Source: Mycolicibacter engbaekii
Lineage (GTDB): Bacteria; Actinomycetota; Actinomycetes; Mycobacteriales; Mycobacteriaceae
DNA length: 64,000 nucleotides
Direction of reading: 5' to 3'
NCBI RefSeq assembly: GCF_002101585.1
Contig: NZ_LQOT01000019.1
Coordinates: 62,001-126,000, forward strand
Numbering within the stretch: position 1 is the first letter of the stretch; each line of letters starts with the position of its first letter. Below are positions 17,689 through 33,308 of this stretch, in pieces. The notes beneath the pieces are model-generated. The model saw only the letters and a list, made by a program, of their open reading frames with translations, did not search any database and was not told the origin of the DNA. The translations under genes and the position numbers were made by a program.

Positions 17689-17730
17689 CTAGGCGCTGCG
17701 CATTCCCCCTACGCCATGTTGCTCAGACAT
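17689..17730 (-). CDS. possible 13-codon peptide gene or leader
   Basis: ATG at 17730 is preceded by GGAGGGGG five bases away, among the best ribosome binding sites in the window, and the frame MSEQHGVGGMRSA ends with TAG 20 bases before a strong hairpin. It lies in the 315-base space between nfo and fadE8 on the same strand. AT-rich sequence upstream (GTTAGAAGTATACG, about 17788-17801) could be its promoter. It may be a regulatory leader peptide, a small protein, or chance. No known family is recognised. Confidence 0.35.
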   Translation of the reverse strand: MSEQHGVGGMRSA

Positions 17731-17871
17731 GTGGACCCCCTCCAGTGCCGAGATGACGAGTGCGCAGCCGCCGCAGTCACGGCGCCTACGTATACTTCTA
17801 ACACAAAACCAACCCGCTGTCATATCGACAATGAAGAATCGACCATAAGGGATGGTTTTCCGCCGTCTGCA

Positions 17872-18633
17872 TTATCTACTCACCCGCTCCCGCAGAAACG
17901 CGATGTCAGCCGGGCGGCCCTCCTCCGCGGTTTCGCAGATCACCGGCGCCCCGGCAGCCTTGACCACGGCGACCAGCAGGTCCGGGTCGATCTGCCCGGT
18001 ACCGAAGTTGGCGTGCCGGTCCCGCCCGGAACCCGGGGCGTCCTTGGAGTCGTTGCAGTGCACCAGGTCGATGCGTCCGGTGATCGCCTTGATGCGCTCC
18101 ACGGCATCGGGCAGGGACTCCCCGGCCGCCCAGGTGTGGCAGGTGTCCAGGCAGAACCCGACACCGGTATCGCCGATGTGGTCCCAGAGCTTGGCGATGG
18201 TGTCGAAGTGCCGCGCCATCGCGTACTCGCCCCCGGCGGTGTTCTCCAGGTACACCGGGACCGTGGTCTCCAGGCGGTCCAGCGCCTTGCGCCAGCGAAC
18301 GAAACCCGCCTGCGGATCGTCGTCGTCGGCGGTGACGTGGCCGCCGTGCACGATCACCGCTACCGCGCCGACGTCGGCGGCGGCGTCGCAGGTCTGCTGC
18401 AAGACGGTGCGCGACGGGATGCGCACCCGGTTGTTCGGCGAGGCGACGTTGATCAGGTACGGCGCGTGGACATAGATCGGCAGCGCCGCCGCGCGCAGCT
18501 GCGCCGCGTCGTCGCGGGGTTTGGGTGCCTTCCAGCTCTGCGGGTTGCCGAGGAATATCTGCACCACCTCGGCCCCCTCGGCCTCGGCGGCTGCCAGCGG
18601 ATTCTGCGGGCGCACATGGGATCCGATCAACAC
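17872..18633 (-). CDS. nfo: endonuclease IV (AP endonuclease)
   Basis: This 253-residue TIM-barrel enzyme cuts DNA at abasic sites in base excision repair. Metal-ligand segments typical of the family are visible in order: [61 protein letters not shown] and ICETAEE. The start MLIGSHVR is usual. It is the equivalent of M. tuberculosis end (Rv0670). It lies 34 bases downstream of the decayed glutamate-cysteine ligase gene on the same strand. Confidence 0.96.
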   Translation of the reverse strand: MLIGSHVRPQNPLAAAEAEGAEVVQIFLGNPQSWKAPKPRDDAAQLRAAALPIYVHAPYLINVASPNNRVRIPSRTVLQQTCDAAADVGAVAVIVHGGHVTADDDDPQAGFVRWRKALDRLETTVPVYLENTAGGEYAMARHFDTIAKLWDHIGDTGVGFCLDTCHTWAAGESLPDAVERIKAITGRIDLVHCNDSKDAPGSGRDRHANFGTGQIDPDLLVAVVKAAGAPVICETAEEGRPADIAFLRERVSR

Positions 18634-18667
18634 GGCGGCCAGCCTACCGGCGCCGCGACGCCGATGG

Positions 18668-20149
18668 TCAGTCCAGTTCGATCGGCCAGGTGTGCACCGG
18701 CTGGTTGGTGTGCACGTGCGTGCAGTAGCGGCGCAGCATCTCCGACAGTGCGGCGCTTCGGCTGGCGCCCTGCTCCTGCAACGCCCGAACCGTCGCCACC
18801 TGCCAGGTGGCGCCGTTGCGTCCGGTCGTTACCCGATCGGCGATGATGCCCAGGTAGTGGTCGACCACCTCGGCTGCCACGCCCCATTCCTCCAGACCCT
18901 GCCGGGCCAGCGGCAACAGCTCGCGGCGCGTCAGCTCCGCCGCACTCACCTCGCCCAGGCCCGGCCAGAACAGCCGGGCCGCCATGCCGTGCCGCGCCGC
19001 CCGCCGAAAGTTGTCGTGCGCCACCGCAAAACCCAACTGGGTCCACAGCGGACGCTGCTCACGGGCCAGGCGGTGCAGCAGACCGTAGTAGAACACCGCG
19101 TTGGCCACCATATCGGCGACCGTGGGGCCCGAAGGCAGGACGCGGTTCTCCACCCGCAGGTGCGGCCGGCCGTCCACGACGTCGTAGACCGGGCGATTCC
19201 AGCGATAGACGGTGCCGTTGTGCAGACGCAGCTCAGCCAGCTACGGCGTGCGGCCCTGCGCGAGTTCGTCGGCCGGGTCCTCGTCGGAGATCTCGGGAAG
19301 CAGCGACGGAAAGTAGCGCACGTTCTCCTCGAACAGGTCGAAGATCGAGGTGATCCACCTTTCGCCGAACCAGACCCGGGGCCGCACGCCCTGGTTCTTC
19401 AGCTCGTCGGGGCGGGTGTCGGTGGACTGGGCGAACAGCTCCACCCGGGTCTCCGCCCAGAGCCGATGGCCGAAGAAGTAGGGGGAATTGGCGCCGATCG
19501 CCAGTTGCGGGCCGGCCACCACCTGCGCGGCATTCCAGTGGCTGGCGAAGTCTGACGGCGAGACTTGCAGGTGTAATTGCGTACTGGTGCAGGCCGATTC
19601 CGGCGCGATGTCTCCGACGTGCAGGTTCAGCGGCTCCGGGCCGTCGATGTCGATGTCGATGTCTCCGCCGCGGGCGGCGAAGATCGAGTCATTGAGCGCC
19701 ACATACCGCGCGGAGTCACTCATCCAGTCCCCGGACAGGTGATCGGGCATCAGCGTCGGCAGAATCCCGATCATCACGATCCGCGCGTCGTGGGCACGGG
19801 CCTTGGCCTCGGCGGCATTGAGCCGGGCCCGCACCTCGGCTTCGAGATCCAGCGCGGACAGCGCCGTGAACTGCCGGGGCGGCACGTTGAACTCGATGTT
19901 GTAGGAACCCAGTTCGCGCTGAAATGCCGGATCGTCGATCGATGAGAGGACACCGGCGTTGGCCATGGCCGGCCGGTAGTCGGCGCCGATCAGGTTGCCC
20001 TCGATCTCCATACCGGTCAGCGGCGGATCGCAGTCGAAGCTGGCCTGAGCCAGCATCGTCTCGAAGACATCCAGGCACTGCTGGATCTTGTGCCGGTACT
20101 GGCGGCGCTGCTTGCGCGAAAAGGTGGTGTCCTTGAGTTCATCCCCCAT
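18668..20149 (-). pseudogene. glutamate-cysteine ligase family gene interrupted by one in-frame amber codon
   Basis: Read through, the frame encodes 493 residues of a GCS2-type carboxylate-amine ligase: MEIEGNLIG and YNIEFNVPPR near the N-terminus, CTSTQLHLQVSP in the middle, and LRVENRVLPSGPTVADM near the C-terminus. Codon 303 (19241-19243) is TAG, in the sequence RTP-stop-LAELRLHNG. The frame and similarity continue on both sides, so this is a single nonsense change, probably from CAG. The N-terminal 302 residues lack conserved C-terminal parts. The ATG at 20149 gives the family N-terminus MGDEL. Read-through, sequencing error and recent inactivation cannot be separated here. Confidence 0.85.
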
Positions 20150-20218
20150 GCCAACGATGCAACCGCGTCGGCTGCCGGGCCGCAACCTTGCGTGCTCACC
20201 CCACCCCGCGAGCAGACA

Positions 20219-20256
20219 TGAAAGCCCCCGATTGCAGCGACGAAAGGGGGCTTTCA
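20219..20256 (-). terminator. terminator after the DUF559 remnant
   Basis: An 11-bp perfect stem TGAAAGCCCCC / GGGGGCTTTCA closes a 16-base loop 21 bases after the stop of the truncated gene. Flanking GCGAGCAG and CTGCTCGC can extend the pairing. It resembles the rpoC and tuf terminators in both stem and flank. Confidence 0.75.
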
Positions 20257-20276
20257 CGACTGCTCGCGAGAAAGAA

Positions 20277-20519
20277 TCACCCGGGGAGGCGCTGGTCCAA
20301 GTACATAGCGATACGCCCGACGAGTCCTGCCGGATCCCCGCGAACGTCACTTACCGTCATGGGAACCGATAGCCAGCCGCACTCCTGCAACCGGGTGACC
20401 TTCAAGCGGTAGTGCAGCAAAGCCTTCGGCCCCATGTGCCAGTCGATACTGATCACATCCAGGAGTTGCCGGGTGGTGGCCAGACCCCCGTTGGCAGCGA
20501 AGATCTCGTCGAGCGACAT
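20277..20519 (-). pseudogene. internally deleted DUF559/AbiEi-type protein remnant
   Basis: The frame encodes 80 residues. The first about 22 (MSLDEIFAANGGLATTRQLL) look like the start of mycobacterial proteins with an AbiEi-like N-terminal domain, normally about 270-300 residues long. The rest (IDWHMGPKALLHYRLKVTRL, QECGWLSVPMTVSDVRGDP) looks like the extreme C-terminus of the same proteins, which carry a DUF559/Vsr-like nuclease fold. The middle, about 200 residues including most of the nuclease fold, is missing in frame. I infer a deletion derivative that is unlikely to be functional. No convincing ribosome binding site is seen. Confidence 0.6.
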
Positions 20520-20594
20520 CCGCCGAGGATCGCGTAGACCTGCCCGACAGAAAAGTCACCCCTGTGGACAACTGACCGCCCGCCCCGAAAGGAC

Positions 20595-20634
20595 GCGACA
20601 GCCCCCATTTCGGACCCGAAATGGGGGCTATCGC
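20595..20634 (-). terminator. terminator of rpoC
   Basis: An 18-bp stem with one G-U-type mismatch (GCGACAGCCCCCATTTCG against CGAAATGGGGGCTATCGC) lies 20 bases after the rpoC stop. Between stop and stem a small hairpin TCTGC-GCGA-GCAGA (20636-20649) with a GNRA tetraloop is present. Confidence 0.85.
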
Positions 20635-20654
20635 GTCTGCTCGCGCAGAAGGGA

Positions 20655-24629
<3,975 letters not shown>

Positions 24630-24643
24630 TTAGTAACTAGTAA

Positions 24644-28174
<3,531 letters not shown>

Positions 28175-28210
28175 GATGCATCCTTCCAGCACCTAATGCG
28201 GCCAGCGGAT

Positions 28211-28226
28211 CCCGGTTCTCACCGGG
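28211..28226 (-). other. GAGA-tetraloop hairpin in the rpoB leader
   Basis: CCCGGT-GAGA-ACCGGG on the minus strand is a perfect 6-bp stem capped by a GNRA tetraloop, 37 bases upstream of the rpoB start. It is in the 5' untranslated region and could affect mRNA stability or translation. Confidence 0.4.
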
Positions 28227-28402
28227 CCCGATCGCTGCGAATATCGACCGTTGGTTCGGCTGGCGAACGCTCTGTCCGGCCTCACGCACAGCCCAACCAC
28301 GAGGTGACAGTCCTGAATCGAGCCGACGGACCTGGCTCAGGCTGTACTGCGGTGTTCGGGTGCGAGTAAGGGATGGGCAGGAGGAAGCCAGCGCAACGTC
28401 CA

Positions 28403-28431
28403 ACAATAGCGCAGGCTGACGCAATCCTCAA
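28403..28431 (-). promoter_or_regulatory. rpoB promoter, proximal
   Basis: TTGAGG and TATTGT are separated by 17 bases on the minus strand, a good SigA-type promoter about 230 bases upstream of the start. The 384 bases between mkl and rpoB hold no convincing gene, only promoters and leader. Confidence 0.6.
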
Positions 28432-28501
28432 CTGCGCCGTCCCGGAGCCCTATCGGTGCTGGCTGGCCTCCGCCGGACTCTCCGCATGTGTGCTGGTGAA
28501 C

Positions 28502-28530
28502 AGATTGGACCGTCGCGGTCCGTCCGTCAA
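28502..28530 (-). promoter_or_regulatory. rpoB promoter, distal, with palindromic spacer
   Basis: TTGACG and CAATCT are separated by 17 bases just after the mkl stop codon. The spacer and -10 edge contain the palindrome GGACCG-CGA-CGGTCC (28507-28521), which would place a dyad between the two boxes. The -10 box is weaker than that of the proximal promoter. Confidence 0.45.
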
Positions 28531-28558
28531 GAGCTGCGGTCGGCGAGCCTGGCCGGAC

Positions 28559-29611
28559 TCAGCCAGGCGGGGTCGGGATGGACGCAGTGGGAGCGTCTTC
28601 GTCCGCCGGGAACTCGTGCACGGCGTACTTGTGGGTGCCGTCGAGTTCGTCGCGGATGGCTGCCTGGGCGTTGGCGGGCAGGGTGTGCAGGATCTCGCGT
28701 ACCCGAGCCCGGCGGCGCGCCACCCCCTTGCGCTCCGGCAGGCCGGGGGTCGCGCTGAGCTGGGGCGGCACGCCCTCGATCTCTTCGACGCCGCCGTCGC
28801 TCTGGCCGGCGGCGATCATGGCTTCCTCGGCCGCCGCGGTGGCCTGGTCTTTCTCCTCGGACATGCCGATCGGGCCGATACGCCGGCCGTTGAGGAACTG
28901 GCGCACCACCGGCTCATCGGAGGTCAGCAGCACCTCGCGGGGCCCGAACATCACCAGCTCCTTGCGGAACAGCATGCCGATGTTGTCCGGCACCGTGCGC
29001 GCGATGTTGATGTTGTGCGTGACGATGAGGATGGTGGCGTCGATCTGGGCGTTGATGTCGATCAGCAGCTGGCTCAGGTAGGCCGTGCGGACCGGGTCCA
29101 GGCCGGAGTCGGGCTCGTCGCACAGGATGATCTGCGGGTCGAGCACCAGGGCCCGGGCCAGGCCGGCACGCTTGCGCATACCACCGGAGATCTCGCCGGG
29201 GAACTTGTAGCCGTCGTTGGGCATACCGACCATCTCGAGCTTCTCCATGACGATGTCACGGATTTCCTTCTCGGACTTCTTGGTGTGCTCACGCAGCGGG
29301 AAGGCGGTGTTGTCGTAGATGTTCATCGACCCGAACAGCGCGCCGTCCTGGAACAACACGCCGAACAGCGTGCGGATCTCGTAGAGCTCCTTGGCCGAAC
29401 ACTGCAGGATGTCGGTGCCGTCGATGGTGATCGACCCGCGCTCGGGGCGCAGCAGGCCGATCAGGGACTTCAAGAACACGGACTTGCCGGTACCGGAGGG
29501 CCCGAGCAGAACGCTGACCTCTCCCTCGGGAATGGTCATAGAGACGTCTTCCCAAATCCGGGCCGATCCGAAGGACTTGGTAAGCCCCTGTACCTCGATG
29601 GCGACACCCAT
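28559..29611 (-). CDS. mkl: Mce transporter ATPase MceG (Mkl)
   Basis: This 350-residue ABC ATPase powers the Mce lipid and sterol import complexes from the cytoplasmic face. Walker A GPSGTGKS is at 37-44, the signature ISGGMRKRAG at 141-150, and Walker B IILCDEPDSG at 161-170. The C-terminal extension of about 110 residues beyond the ATPase core is typical of MceG. Its partners, the mce operons, are elsewhere in the genome. The arrangement mkl just upstream of rpoB without intervening vapBC genes differs from M. tuberculosis. Confidence 0.95.
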   Translation of the reverse strand: MGVAIEVQGLTKSFGSARIWEDVSMTIPEGEVSVLLGPSGTGKSVFLKSLIGLLRPERGSITIDGTDILQCSAKELYEIRTLFGVLFQDGALFGSMNIYDNTAFPLREHTKKSEKEIRDIVMEKLEMVGMPNDGYKFPGEISGGMRKRAGLARALVLDPQIILCDEPDSGLDPVRTAYLSQLLIDINAQIDATILIVTHNINIARTVPDNIGMLFRKELVMFGPREVLLTSDEPVVRQFLNGRRIGPIGMSEEKDQATAAAEEAMIAAGQSDGGVEEIEGVPPQLSATPGLPERKGVARRRARVREILHTLPANAQAAIRDELDGTHKYAVHEFPADEDAPTASIPTPPG

Positions 29612-29706
29612 TAGTGAGGTCCTTCCGCAACGTCTGGTCGTGCCACGACTGGCTTGTGGCTTGGGCCACTGTAGCGCACACGTGCGACCGTTATCGGCGG
29701 TCTGCC

Positions 29707-31215
29707 TCAGTCGACGGGTGTCCAGTTGCCGTGGAAGCCCATCGGAACCCGTTGCGGCAGGTGCACGGTGGCCACCGGCTCACAGGTCGCGGCGTCGAGG
29801 ATCAGCAGTTGTCCCTCGTCCTCGCCCCGATGGTGCGCCATTCCGAGCAGCACGCCGTCGTCCTCCGCACGGCCGCCGGGCCGGGGCACGAACGACATCT
29901 CGCCGATCACCAGCGCCGGGTCCAGCGGCGCGGTCAGGCTCGTCCCGTTCAGGTAGTCGTGCTTGTAGAGCACGGTCGACATCGGCGTCCCCGCGCCGCC
30001 GACGAAGCCGCCCTGGATGCCCATGGTGTAGCCGAAGCGGTGTTTGGCGCCCAGCAGCGCCTCGTTGATCCGCGGGAACTCCTGCGGCCGGTCGTCGCGC
30101 GCCTCGGTGCTGACCGCCCCGGTGTCCAGGTCGATGGTCCAGCGGTCCAGCGTGGGCGGCACGTCGCCCGGGCCGTGCCGGTCGACCTCGAACATCTTCG
30201 TGTAGCGCACCACGTCGAGGACCAGCAACTCGTGTCCGGCCGGTGAGACCTCGGTGTAGGCGTTGACCGGGTGGAAGACATAGCAGGGCTCCACCTCGAA
30301 CCAGCGCACCTTCGGCGCGCCCTCGCGCGGCATCACCCCGATGCGCGCGGGGTAGTCGGCGTTCCATGAGTAGGGCATCCCGGTCGGGGGCCTGGTGTCG
30401 CGGTTGACCAGCGCGGTGACCGGGTTGGGGAGCCGGACCTTGCCGATCAGGCTGCTCAGCACCATCCGGGCCGGCGCCTTGAGCCAGCGGGGCATGCGCA
30501 CCGGCAGCACGTCGGCCGAATCGAAGGTGACCGGCAGGTCATAGACCACCACGTACTTCTCGGTCAGCGAGAAGTCGTGCATCATCGGCGCTCCGGTCAC
30601 CGCGATGTCGACGGAGCGGCGCACGCGCCCGGCGGTGTCGATCACCGAGTACTGCACGGAACTGCCCCGCGCAAACGAATAGGACACGGCGTGCAACTCG
30701 CCGGTGTGCGGGTCGCGGTGCGGGTGTGCGGTGTAGCCCCCGTACAACGTGCCGTCGAAGTCGCAGGTGCCGACCGTGTCCAGGTCCTCGGTCAGCTCGT
30801 AGCTGGCCACGCCCCCTTCCACCAGCGCCAGTGTCTTGCCGGCGTGTTCGAGCACGTTGGTGTTGGGGCCGACGGACTGCATCCCGGCCCGCACGTCGAG
30901 GCGGCCCGGCAGGGGCTCGCCCAGCGCGGCACAGACCGCCGGGGTGCGCACCCAGCGGTTGCGGTACCAGCGGGCCCGGCCGTCGCTCAACGCCACGCCG
31001 TGCACCATCGGGTCGCCGGTGAACCAGTGGTAGGTCGCCGGATCGACGTCGGCGACCGGGTTGGGCCCGTTGCGCAGGTAGCGACCGTCGAGGTAGTCCG
31101 GGATCTGTCCGGTGACGCGCAGGTCGGTCACCGTCAGCTCGGTGTCGACCGGCGCCAGGACGTCGTCGAGATAGGGGTTCGGCGTCCGCGCCGAGCGTGA
31201 CGTGTCGATCGACAT
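29707..31215 (-). CDS. carotenoid oxygenase (Rv0654-like)
   Basis: This 502-residue retinal pigment epithelium membrane protein-type enzyme cleaves double bonds of carotenoids or stilbenes with a non-haem iron held by four histidines. Candidate ligands lie in TAHPHRDPHTGE, MMHDFSLTEKY, CYVFHPVNAYTE and the C-terminal GFHGNW, as in the family. The start is ATG 31215, with GGAGG five bases upstream; an ATG four codons earlier is less well placed. It diverges from a TetR gene, and palindromic and tandem repeats lie between them. Confidence 0.92.
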   Translation of the reverse strand: MSIDTSRSARTPNPYLDDVLAPVDTELTVTDLRVTGQIPDYLDGRYLRNGPNPVADVDPATYHWFTGDPMVHGVALSDGRARWYRNRWVRTPAVCAALGEPLPGRLDVRAGMQSVGPNTNVLEHAGKTLALVEGGVASYELTEDLDTVGTCDFDGTLYGGYTAHPHRDPHTGELHAVSYSFARGSSVQYSVIDTAGRVRRSVDIAVTGAPMMHDFSLTEKYVVVYDLPVTFDSADVLPVRMPRWLKAPARMVLSSLIGKVRLPNPVTALVNRDTRPPTGMPYSWNADYPARIGVMPREGAPKVRWFEVEPCYVFHPVNAYTEVSPAGHELLVLDVVRYTKMFEVDRHGPGDVPPTLDRWTIDLDTGAVSTEARDDRPQEFPRINEALLGAKHRFGYTMGIQGGFVGGAGTPMSTVLYKHDYLNGTSLTAPLDPALVIGEMSFVPRPGGRAEDDGVLLGMAHHRGEDEGQLLILDAATCEPVATVHLPQRVPMGFHGNWTPVD

Positions 31216-31225
31216 GGAAGCCTCC

Positions 31226-31251
31226 ATAACATTGTTATTTCAGTGTTATTT
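31226..31251. promoter_or_regulatory. operator region between carotenoid oxygenase and TetR genes
   Basis: ATAACATTGTTAT (31226-31238) is a palindrome around one base. It overlaps a tandem direct repeat of 11-mers, CATTGTTATTT and CAGTGTTATTT (31230-31251). This AT-rich block, in a GC-rich genome, sits 11 bases upstream of the oxygenase start and 25 bases upstream of the TetR start, so it is a good candidate binding site for that regulator. Confidence 0.55.
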
Positions 31252-31275
31252 GAACCGTACGCCCCCTGTGCGACG

Positions 31276-31983
31276 ATGGCAAGCGTGACTTCGCAGCCCG
31301 AGCGGACGGTGCGCGAGGACTTGCTGGCCGCGGCCCTCGCCCTGCTCGACGAACACGGTCCCGAGGCGCTGCAGACCCGCAAGATCGCCGCCGCCGCCGG
31401 AACCTCCACCATGGCGGTCTACACGCACTTCGGCGGGATGCCGCAGCTGATCGCCGCGATCACCGACGAGGGCCTGCGCCAGTTCGACGAGGCACTGACG
31501 CTGCCCGCCACCGACGATCCCGTCGCCGACCTACTGGCCACCGGGATCGTCTACCGCAGGTTCGCGCGCGATCGGCCCCACCTGTACCGGCTCATGTTCG
31601 GCAGCACCAGCGCGCACGGCATCAACGCGCCCGCCCACAACATGCTCGCGTTCGGCACCGCCGAAATCGATGCCGCGGTGCCCAGCTTCGCCCACCTGGT
31701 CCGGGGCGTGCACCGATCGATACAGGCCGGCCGCCTGCGGGTGGCGCCGAACGAGTCAGCCGAGCAGACCGACGCGGCGGTGGTGGCCGCCGCCGCGCAG
31801 TTCTGGACGGTGATGCACGGCTTCATGATGCTGGAACTGGCCGGCTACTTCGGCGAGGCGGACGACGAGGTCTACGCGGCAACCCAGATCCTGAGTCCGA
31901 TGACGGTCAGTCTGCTGGTCGTCCTCGGCGATACGCCCGAGCGGGCGGCGCAGTCGCTGGCCGCGGCGCTGCACCAGGCCTGA
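31276..31983 (+). CDS. TetR family regulator (Rv0653c-like)
   Basis: This 235-residue regulator has a TetR helix-turn-helix (ALQTRKIAAAAGTSTMAVYT, HFGGMPQLI) and a C-terminal WHG-type domain (RFARDRPHLYRLMFGST, FWTVMHGFMMLELAGYF). The ATG at 31276 is taken as start; ATG 31243 lies inside the operator repeats. It diverges from the carotenoid oxygenase gene, and I infer it represses that gene and itself, with an apocarotenoid or other lipophilic ligand. A terminator shared with rplL follows. Confidence 0.88.
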   Translation: MASVTSQPERTVREDLLAAALALLDEHGPEALQTRKIAAAAGTSTMAVYTHFGGMPQLIAAITDEGLRQFDEALTLPATDDPVADLLATGIVYRRFARDRPHLYRLMFGSTSAHGINAPAHNMLAFGTAEIDAAVPSFAHLVRGVHRSIQAGRLRVAPNESAEQTDAAVVAAAAQFWTVMHGFMMLELAGYFGEADDEVYAATQILSPMTVSLLVVLGDTPERAAQSLAAALHQA

Positions 31984-31989
31984 ACGGCA

Positions 31990-32023
31990 AAAGCCCCCGG
32001 ACCCTTGCGGGCCCGGGGGCTTT
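31990..32023. terminator. bidirectional terminator between TetR gene and rplL
   Basis: AAAGCCCCCGG and CCGGGGGCTTT with an inner stretch form a long GC stem with one mismatch, seven bases after the TetR stop and 15 bases after the rplL stop on the other strand. Confidence 0.8.
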
Positions 32024-32037
32024 GCTGCGTAGCGCTA

Positions 32038-32427
32038 CTACTTGACGGTGACGCTGGCGCCGGCCGCCTCGAGCTTGGCCTTGGCGTCCTCGGCGGCCTC
32101 CTTGGCGACCTTCTCCAGGAGCGGCTTGGGGGCGCTGTCGACCAGGTCCTTGGCTTCCTTGAGGCCTAGGCCGGAGACGATCTCGCGGACCACCTTGATC
32201 ACGCCGATCTTCTTCTCGCCGGCCGACTCCAGGATGACGTCGAACTCGGACTGCTCCTCGCCGGCCTCAGCGGCGGCGGGGGCGCCACCAGCGACGGCGG
32301 CCACAGCGACCGGAGCCGCGGCGGTGACGTCGAAGGTCTCCTCGAACTGCTTCACGAACTCCGACAGTTCCAGCAGGGTCATCTCTTTGAAGACGTCGAG
32401 CAGCTCTTCGGTGGACAATTTAGCCAT
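32038..32427 (-). CDS. rplL: 50S ribosomal protein L7/L12
   Basis: The 129-residue stalk protein has an N-terminal dimerisation domain ([20 protein letters not shown]), an alanine-rich hinge (about residues 35-60) and the C-terminal factor-binding domain ([20 protein letters not shown]). It is the last gene of the rplJ-rplL operon, 45 bases after rplJ. The stalk recruits EF-Tu and EF-G. Confidence 0.98.
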   Translation of the reverse strand: MAKLSTEELLDVFKEMTLLELSEFVKQFEETFDVTAAAPVAVAAVAGGAPAAAEAGEEQSEFDVILESAGEKKIGVIKVVREIVSGLGLKEAKDLVDSAPKPLLEKVAKEAAEDAKAKLEAAGASVTVK

Positions 32428-32472
32428 GATTTCGGTCCTTTCTGATTCCGGTTAGGGAAGTTGGGATTGGGG

Positions 32473-33099
32473 TTATTCGGCCTCGGCCGCAGCCTCGGCG
32501 GCCTCCGCCGGAGCATCGGCCTCGGCGGGAGCCTCGGCCTCGGCCGGCGCCTCGGCAGCCGGGGCCTCGGCGGCAGGAGCTGCCTCGGCGGGCTTCTTCT
32601 CCTGCAGCGCCGCTGCCAGGCGCGCCATCTGCGATGCCGGGGCAGCGAACAGTCCGGCAGCCTTGGACAGGTTGGCCTTCATGGCACCGGCCATCTTGGC
32701 CAGCAGCACCTCGCGCGACTCCAGGTCGGCGATGCGCTCCACCTCGGCGACGGTCAGTGCCCGACCGTCCATGTAGCCGCCCTTGATGACCAGCGCCTTG
32801 TGGTCCTTGGCGAACTTCTTGATGGCCTTGGCGGCGTCGACGGGCTCACCCTGAACGAAAGCGATCGCCGTCGGACCGGCGAACAGCTCGTCGAGGCCCT
32901 CCAGCCCGGCCTCGGCAGCAGCCCGCTTGACCAGCGTGTTCTTCGCCACCGTGTAGGTGGCCGAACCGGCGAGTGATCGCCGCAGCTCCGCCAGGTTCGC
33001 CACCGTCAGACCGCGATACTCGGTGATCAGGGTGGCGGCCGACTCGTTGAACTGCTCGACGATGTCCGCGACGGCGGCGGTCTTGTCAGCCCGCGCCAT
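32473..33099 (-). CDS. rplJ: 50S ribosomal protein L10
   Basis: This 208-residue stalk base protein binds 23S rRNA and L7/L12 dimers. I chose ATG 33099 ([10 protein letters not shown]) because GAGGAGG lies five bases upstream; the longer frame to 33132 is in the leader. The last about 40 residues are a low-complexity alanine/glutamate/proline tail with repeats of [12 protein letters not shown] type, longer than I recall for M. tuberculosis. The leader holds a hairpin and a 14-bp direct repeat that may mediate L10-L12 autoregulation. Confidence 0.97.
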   Translation of the reverse strand: MARADKTAAVADIVEQFNESAATLITEYRGLTVANLAELRRSLAGSATYTVAKNTLVKRAAAEAGLEGLDELFAGPTAIAFVQGEPVDAAKAIKKFAKDHKALVIKGGYMDGRALTVAEVERIADLESREVLLAKMAGAMKANLSKAAGLFAAPASQMARLAAALQEKKPAEAAPAAEAPAAEAPAEAEAPAEADAPAEAAEAAAEAE

Positions 33100-33116
33100 G
33101 CATACCTCCTCGGGTG

Positions 33117-33145
33117 CTTGTCTCAGTGACACTTGTCTCGGTGAC
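33117..33145 (-). repeat. direct repeat in the rplJ leader
   Basis: CTTGTCTCAGTGAC (33117-33130) and CTTGTCTCGGTGAC (33132-33145) are 14-mers differing at one position, one base apart. They lie between the leader hairpin and the ribosome binding site of rplJ. Confidence 0.6.
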
Positions 33146-33163
33146 CCACCCGGGAAATGACGA

Positions 33164-33193
33164 ACGCCCCGACGCAGGATGCGGTCGGGGCGT
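33164..33193 (-). ncRNA. hairpin of the rplJ (L10) leader
   Basis: ACGCCCCGAC and GTCGGGGCGT form a perfect 10-bp stem around a 10-base loop, 65 bases upstream of the rplJ start; TCGTCATTT follows on the minus strand. Ribosomal L10 leaders that bind the L10-L12 complex are known upstream of rplJ in many bacteria. The hairpin could be an attenuator or part of the L10-binding structure. Confidence 0.5.
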
Positions 33194-33308
33194 CACAGAT
33201 ACGTGCCGGCTGAGCCGGTGCCTCGTCCTCCTGCGTGGGCCGCCGGGATACTTCCCGGACCTTCAACCGATTGCTCGGTGACCGACGGTCTTCGGTGGAT
33301 CGCCACTG

